From Flavobacteriaceae bacterium (lineage in GTDB: Bacteria > Bacteroidota > Bacteroidia > Flavobacteriales > Flavobacteriaceae), in the NCBI GenBank assembly GCA_030633225.1, contig DAOVTF010000039.1, positions 1-10,343 on the forward strand: 10,343 nt of DNA, given 5' to 3'. Shown here in pieces: positions 6,315-10,343 of the stretch (position 1 is its first letter; the number at the start of each line of letters is the position of its first letter). Both the position numbers and the translations under genes were made by a program. The notes beneath the pieces were generated by a model. The model was not told the DNA's origin, searched no databases, and worked only from the letters and a program-made list of their open reading frames with translations.

Positions 6315-8684
6315 ATGAATTTTTGGCAGGTTGTATCTCGATTTATTCTAAAACAACGAATATTTATATTGGTTGTATTGGCACTTGTCACCCTGTTTTT
6401 AGCTTCAAATATTAAAAATATTAAATTTTCTCATACAGAAGCTAACCTACTACCTAAAGATCATGAAGAAAATATTAAGTATGATGATTTTTTAGAAATT
6501 TTTGGAGAAGAAGGTAATTTAATCATTTTAGCAGTTCAAGATAGTGCTATATTTAATGCTGCTAACTTTAATAAATGGAATGATTTTTCTAAAGAGTTTG
6601 ATAATTATTCTCAAGTTGATTTTACTGTATCCATAGGAGATATCAAAAAACTAAAAAAGGACAAAAAAAATCAAAAATTCATTGTTGAACCACTTTATGA
6701 AAAAGCACCCTCAACAAATAATGAAGTCAAAATTATTAAAGATGAATTGTTTCATAATTTACCTTTTTACGATAATTTTTTGTTCAATAAAAGTTCAGGT
6801 ACAATTAGAACTGCTATTTATTTAGATAAAGATATTGTCAATTCAAAAATACGAGAACGCTTTGTTTTTGATGATTTAAATCCTGCTATTGAAAAATTTG
6901 AAAAAGAAACTGGTTTAGATGTTCGTGTCTCAGGAATGCCTTATATACGAACCATGAATGCTCAAAATATTATTGATGAAATTGGCATTTTTGTCGGCTT
7001 GGCATTATTGGTTACTTCCTTAATTTTTTGGATGTTTTTCCGTTCTTATAGAGCCACTTTTATAACCATGTTGGTTGTAAGTATTGGTGTGATTTGGTCT
7101 GTAGGTTTTATTGGTTTATTTGAATATGAAATATCTGTATTAATGGCTTTAATTCCACCATTGATTATTGTAATTGGTGTACCAAATGCAGTTTTTTTGA
7201 TTAATAAATATCAAAATGAAGTTAAAAAGCATGGGAATCAAGCCAAATCTTTGCAGCGTGTTATTTCAAAAATTGGTAACGCAACATTAATGACCAACCT
7301 TACAACTGCATCTGGTTTTGCTACATTTATTTTTACAAATAGTCAGTTATTAAATGAGTTTGGTATTATTGCTTCCATAAATATTATGGCAATATTTGTT
7401 CTTTCCATTTTAATAATTCCGATTATTTATAGTTTCATGCATAAGCCAAAAGATAAGCATTTGAAACACTTAGAAAGAAAATGGATTGATGCAATTGTTA
7501 ATTGGATGGAGGACACGGTTAGACATGATCGAATTGCAATTTATATTTCAACTGTAATTATCATTATAGTTAGTATCATAGGTGTTTATAAAATAAATGT
7601 GTCTGGAAGTATTATTGAAGACATGCCAAAAGGTAAACAATTCTACAAAGATATTGTATTTTTTGAAGATGAATTTGGAGGTATTATGCCTTTAGAGATA
7701 TTGATTGATACTAAAAAGAAAAAAGGTGTGATGAATTTATCAACGCTTAAACGAATGAATAAATTAGATGAGGAAATTGATGAAATACCACAGCTTTCAA
7801 AATCTGTATCTATATTGAATATGGTAAAATATTCTAAGCAGGCTTTTTATAATGGAAATCCAAAATATTACCAATTACCAACTGAACAAGAAAAGAATTT
7901 TATTTTAGCCTACACAAAAAATTCAGATAACAATTCTGATATGCTCAAAAACTTTGTCGATTCAACAGGTCAATACGCTAGAATGACCACCTTTATGAAA
8001 GATATTGGTACGGAAAAAATGGAACAAATTGAAAAAAGAATTCAAGATAAAATTGATAAAGTATTTCCTAAAAAAAAGTATGATATTACCCTTACAGGTA
8101 AAGCATTAGTATTTTTAAAAGGAACCAATTACTTGGTTAAGAATCTTGCAATTTCACTTTCATTAGCTATTTTATTGATATCATTATTTATGGCATGGAT
8201 GTTTAGATCTTACAAAATGATAATCATTTCATTAATACCAAATATATTACCACTATTAATTACGGCAGGTTTAATGGGATATTTAGGTGTTCCAATAAAA
8301 CCTTCTACCATCTTAGTTTTTAGTATTGCATTTGGAATTTCTGTAGATGACACCATTCATTTTTTAGCTAAATACCGACAAGAACTAACTATTCATAAAT
8401 GGAATGTTAGAAAATCTGTTTATGCAGCTTTACATGAAACTGGTGTTAGTATGTTTTACACTTCTATTGTTTTATTTTTCGGATTTTTGGTATTTACCGT
8501 TTCAAGTTTTGGAGGCACAAAGGCATTAGGAGGTTTAGTTTCTATAACATTGTTATTCGCAATGGTATCCAATTTATTACTATTACCATCGTTATTATTA
8601 TCGTTAGAATCAAAAATTGCAAATAAAAAAACATTTAAAGAACCAGCAATTTCTATTCTCCCGAAAGAAGAAGAGAGTGAATAA
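6315..8684 (+). CDS. RND/MMPL superfamily transporter, 12 TM
   Basis: This 789-residue inner-membrane protein has the duplicated RND plan. TM1 spans about 12-31, followed by an extracytoplasmic domain to about 220, TMs 2-6 (about 222-375), TM7 (about 405-425), a second extracytoplasmic domain to about 605, and TMs 8-12 (about 608-770) with a short charged tail. The family exports lipids or other hydrophobic compounds using the proton gradient; the substrate here cannot be told. TM10 keeps the acidic relay GISVDDTIHFLAKY (D678, D679), whereas the matching TM4 segment reads GVPNAVFLINKY, with P290-N291 in place of the aspartates. No membrane-fusion or outer-membrane partner gene is adjacent, which suits the MMPL/HpnN-like branch rather than a tripartite AcrB-type pump. 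A TTG at 6312 could add one residue; I prefer the ATG at 6315. Confidence 0.9.
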   Translation: MNFWQVVSRFILKQRIFILVVLALVTLFLASNIKNIKFSHTEANLLPKDHEENIKYDDFLEIFGEEGNLIILAVQDSAIFNAANFNKWNDFSKEFDNYSQVDFTVSIGDIKKLKKDKKNQKFIVEPLYEKAPSTNNEVKIIKDELFHNLPFYDNFLFNKSSGTIRTAIYLDKDIVNSKIRERFVFDDLNPAIEKFEKETGLDVRVSGMPYIRTMNAQNIIDEIGIFVGLALLVTSLIFWMFFRSYRATFITMLVVSIGVIWSVGFIGLFEYEISVLMALIPPLIIVIGVPNAVFLINKYQNEVKKHGNQAKSLQRVISKIGNATLMTNLTTASGFATFIFTNSQLLNEFGIIASINIMAIFVLSILIIPIIYSFMHKPKDKHLKHLERKWIDAIVNWMEDTVRHDRIAIYISTVIIIIVSIIGVYKINVSGSIIEDMPKGKQFYKDIVFFEDEFGGIMPLEILIDTKKKKGVMNLSTLKRMNKLDEEIDEIPQLSKSVSILNMVKYSKQAFYNGNPKYYQLPTEQEKNFILAYTKNSDNNSDMLKNFVDSTGQYARMTTFMKDIGTEKMEQIEKRIQDKIDKVFPKKKYDITLTGKALVFLKGTNYLVKNLAISLSLAILLISLFMAWMFRSYKMIIISLIPNILPLLITAGLMGYLGVPIKPSTILVFSIAFGISVDDTIHFLAKYRQELTIHKWNVRKSVYAALHETGVSMFYTSIVLFFGFLVFTVSSFGGTKALGGLVSITLLFAMVSNLLLLPSLLLSLESKIANKKTFKEPAISILPKEEESE

Positions 8685-8696
8685 AAAATATAAAAA

Positions 8697-8756
8697 ATGA
8701 AACATTCATGACTGTAAATATAGTCAAACACTGAAATGATTATATGAATGTTCCAT
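8697..8756. repeat. Long inverted repeat between the transporter and rfbA
   Basis: The arms at 8697-8709 (ATGAAACATTCAT) and 8744-8756 (ATGAATGTTCCAT) are complementary at 12 of 13 positions, with an uninterrupted 9-bp core AACATTCAT/ATGAATGTT. The 34-nt interior contains a small GACT/AGTC stem (8710-8713 with 8722-8725). It fills most of the 103-nt gap. No T-run follows on the plus strand, so a classical terminator is unlikely. It may stabilise or process mRNA ends or bind a regulator. No rfbA promoter consensus is visible in the gap. Confidence 0.5.
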
Positions 8757-8787
8757 ATGACCGATAAAAATCAATAATTATAAACAG

Positions 8788-9648
8788 ATGAAAGGAATTA
8801 TATTAGCAGGAGGTAGTGGTACAAGGTTACATCCTCTTACTTTAGCAGTTAGTAAGCAATTAATGCCTATTTATGATAAACCAATGATTTATTACCCATT
8901 ATCGGTATTAATGCTAGCAGGTATCAAAGAAATATTGGTCATATCAACACCAAATGATTTACCATTATTTGAAAGATTATTGGGTGATGGTAAAAACTTA
9001 GGTTGTAATTTTCAATATGCTATTCAAGAAAATCCTAACGGGTTAGCACAAGCTTTTGTTATTGGAGAAGAATTTATAGGAGATGATGATGTTGCTTTAA
9101 TTTTAGGAGATAATATTTTCTATGGTGCTGATTTAGAAAGTCGATTAAAGAATGCTGTAAAACCAGAAGGAGGAGTTGTATTTGCATATCATGTTAAAGA
9201 TCCAGAACGATATGGTGTTGTTGAATTTGATAAGAATCATAAAGCAATTTCTATAGAAGAAAAGCCAGAAAAACCAAAATCAAATTTTGCAGTTCCGGGT
9301 ATATATTTTTACAATAATAGTGTCGTTGAAATTGCAAAAAATATTAAACCATCAGCACGAGGTGAATACGAAATCACGGATGTAAATAAAGTTTATTTAG
9401 AACAAGGAAATTTAAAAGTTGGAGTAATTGGTAGGGGAACGGCCTGGTTAGATACCGGAACATTTAATTCTTTGATTCAAGCGCAACAATTTGTTCAAGT
9501 AATAGAAGAGCGTCAAGGTTTAAAAATTGGTTGTATTGAAGAAATTGCTTATAGAAAAGGATTTATTAATGGTGATCAATTAAAAGAAGTTGCCAAACCA
9601 TTATTAAAGAGTGGTTATGGTGATTATTTATTAGGAATCTTAGAATAA
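8788..9648 (+). CDS. rfbA: Glucose-1-phosphate thymidylyltransferase
   Basis: The enzyme joins dTTP and glucose-1-phosphate to give dTDP-glucose and pyrophosphate, the first step of dTDP-rhamnose and related sugar synthesis for surface polysaccharide. The nucleotidyltransferase signature [11 protein letters not shown] (residues 8-18) is followed by [26 protein letters not shown] (106-113) holds the first metal ligand D108. EEKPEKPKS (157-165) is the sugar-phosphate contact loop. GTAWLDTGT (217-225) holds the second metal ligand D222. The 286-residue length is full for the RmlA family (about 290). The name rmlA is equally used. The partner genes rfbB, rfbC and rfbD are not in the window; asnS follows after 63 nt with its own promoter element. 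Confidence 0.95.
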   Translation: MKGIILAGGSGTRLHPLTLAVSKQLMPIYDKPMIYYPLSVLMLAGIKEILVISTPNDLPLFERLLGDGKNLGCNFQYAIQENPNGLAQAFVIGEEFIGDDDVALILGDNIFYGADLESRLKNAVKPEGGVVFAYHVKDPERYGVVEFDKNHKAISIEEKPEKPKSNFAVPGIYFYNNSVVEIAKNIKPSARGEYEITDVNKVYLEQGNLKVGVIGRGTAWLDTGTFNSLIQAQQFVQVIEERQGLKIGCIEEIAYRKGFINGDQLKEVAKPLLKSGYGDYLLGILE

Positions 9649-9685
9649 TTTCATTTCCATAAATCAACAATATCATTACAATCCT

Positions 9686-9693
9686 TATATTTG
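9686..9693 (+). promoter_or_regulatory. Probable -7 element of the asnS promoter
   Basis: TATATTTG, followed by C, matches the Bacteroidota TAnnTTTG consensus and lies 18 bp before the asnS ATG. A good -33 TTG at 17-23 bp upstream is missing. The inferred transcript would have a very short leader of about 10-12 nt. The position suggests that asnS is not simply part of an rfbA operon. Confidence 0.55.
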
Positions 9694-9711
9694 CGCATAA
9701 ATTTTTTTAGA

Positions 9712-10343
9712 ATGCAAAGATATAATGTAGCTGAATTATTACAATCAGATAAATTTTCACAAGAGGTAACTTTAAAAGGATGGGTAAGAACCTTTAGAAG
9801 CAATAGATTTATTGCTATAAATGATGGCTCAACCATTAAAAATATACAAGGTGTTCTTGATTTTGAAAACATCTCTGAAGAGGTATTAAAAAAAATTAAC
9901 ACTGGTGCCGCCATATCAATAAAAGGAACTTTGGTAGAAAGTCAAGGTAAAGGCCAAACAGTTGAAATACAAATTTCAGAAATTGAAATTTTAGGAGATT
10001 CCAACCCTGATGAGTACCCAATTCAACCAAAGAAACACAGTTTAGAATTTTTAAGAGAAAATGCTCATTTAAGAGCCAGAACCAATACTTTTGGAGCCGT
10101 AATGCGCGTGCGCTCAGCGTTATCATTTGCTGTTCATCAATATTTTGTTAGTAAAGGATTTTATAATTTACACACTCCTATTATTACTGGTTCTGACGCT
10201 GAAGGTGCTGGAGAAATGTTTAGAGTAACAACTTTAGATCTAAAGAACGCACCCCTTAATGATAAAGATGAAGTAGATTATACTCAAGATTTTTTTGGTA
10301 AAGAAACAAACCTTACTGTTTCTGGTCAATTAGAGGCAGAAAC
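9712..10343 (+). CDS. asnS: Asparagine-tRNA ligase, partial (C-terminus off the right edge)
   Basis: AsnRS charges tRNA-Asn with asparagine using ATP. The frame is open to the window edge, with 210 complete codons visible of an expected 460-480. An N-terminal OB-fold anticodon-binding domain spans about residues 15-105 (VTLKGWVRTFRSN, then FIAINDGST, GTLVESQGKGQTVEI). The class II catalytic domain then begins with NAHLRARTNTFGAVMRVRSAL (motif 1 region, about 118-138) and TPIITGSDAEGAGEMFRVTTLD (155-176). The insertion with VDYTQDFFGKETNLTVSGQL is the arrangement seen in bacterial AsnRS and argues against AspRS or LysRS. The catalytic motifs 2 and 3 lie beyond the edge. The ATG at 9712 gives a typical N-terminus (MQRYNVAELL). 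Confidence 0.95.
   Translation, partial: MQRYNVAELLQSDKFSQEVTLKGWVRTFRSNRFIAINDGSTIKNIQGVLDFENISEEVLKKINTGAAISIKGTLVESQGKGQTVEIQISEIEILGDSNPDEYPIQPKKHSLEFLRENAHLRARTNTFGAVMRVRSALSFAVHQYFVSKGFYNLHTPIITGSDAEGAGEMFRVTTLDLKNAPLNDKDEVDYTQDFFGKETNLTVSGQLEAE

Noticed and set aside
8697..8756. Reading the inverted repeat after the transporter gene as an intrinsic terminator
   Set aside because: The plus-strand sequence after the stem is CCATATGACC-like without a T-run, and the loop is long; kept only as a repeat.

Overview
The window looks like a piece of a Flavobacteriia (phylum Bacteroidota) chromosome. The DNA is AT-rich. Several promoters match the Bacteroidota -33/-7 pattern (TTTG, about 19 bp, TAnnTTTG) rather than the E. 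coli pattern. Genes lack clear Shine-Dalgarno sequences. The proteins, including a DUF5916 family protein, the L13/S9/S2/EF-Ts gene order and the exact wording of their motifs, are typical of marine or environmental flavobacteria. Assignment below class level is not possible by eye.

Layout. A DUF5916 envelope protein gene runs leftwards off the left edge (1-1643, minus strand, TTG start, clear signal peptide). A 345-bp divergent spacer follows, holding a textbook Bacteroidota promoter that fires rightwards. That promoter drives rplM-rpsI-rpsB-tsf (1989-4675), which ends in a strong intrinsic terminator at 4699-4731. A structured 261-bp spacer leads to pyrH-frr (4937-6227), then a 12-TM RND/MMPL family transporter (6315-8684), a glucose-1-phosphate thymidylyltransferase gene rfbA/rmlA (8788-9648), and the 5' two-fifths or so of asnS (9712 to the right edge). 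Everything except the first gene is on the plus strand.

How the genes work together. Most of the window is core translation machinery: two 50S/30S proteins, S2, the EF-Tu recycling factor, ribosome recycling factor and asparaginyl-tRNA synthetase, with UMP kinase in its widely conserved place just before frr. The RND transporter, the thymidylyltransferase and the DUF5916 protein belong to the cell envelope, but nothing in the sequence links them to each other.

I found no mobile element, CRISPR array, tRNA, rRNA or defence cassette. All visible coding genes have recognisable families. The signals that the genes do not explain are in the spacers: a multi-stem element with mutually exclusive pairings between rpsI and rpsB, a 45-nt nested inverted repeat plus a 17-bp palindrome before pyrH, and a long inverted repeat between the transporter and rfbA. 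These are candidates for regulatory RNA or operators, and comparative alignment would decide each. I do not see evidence for an entirely new biological system here.
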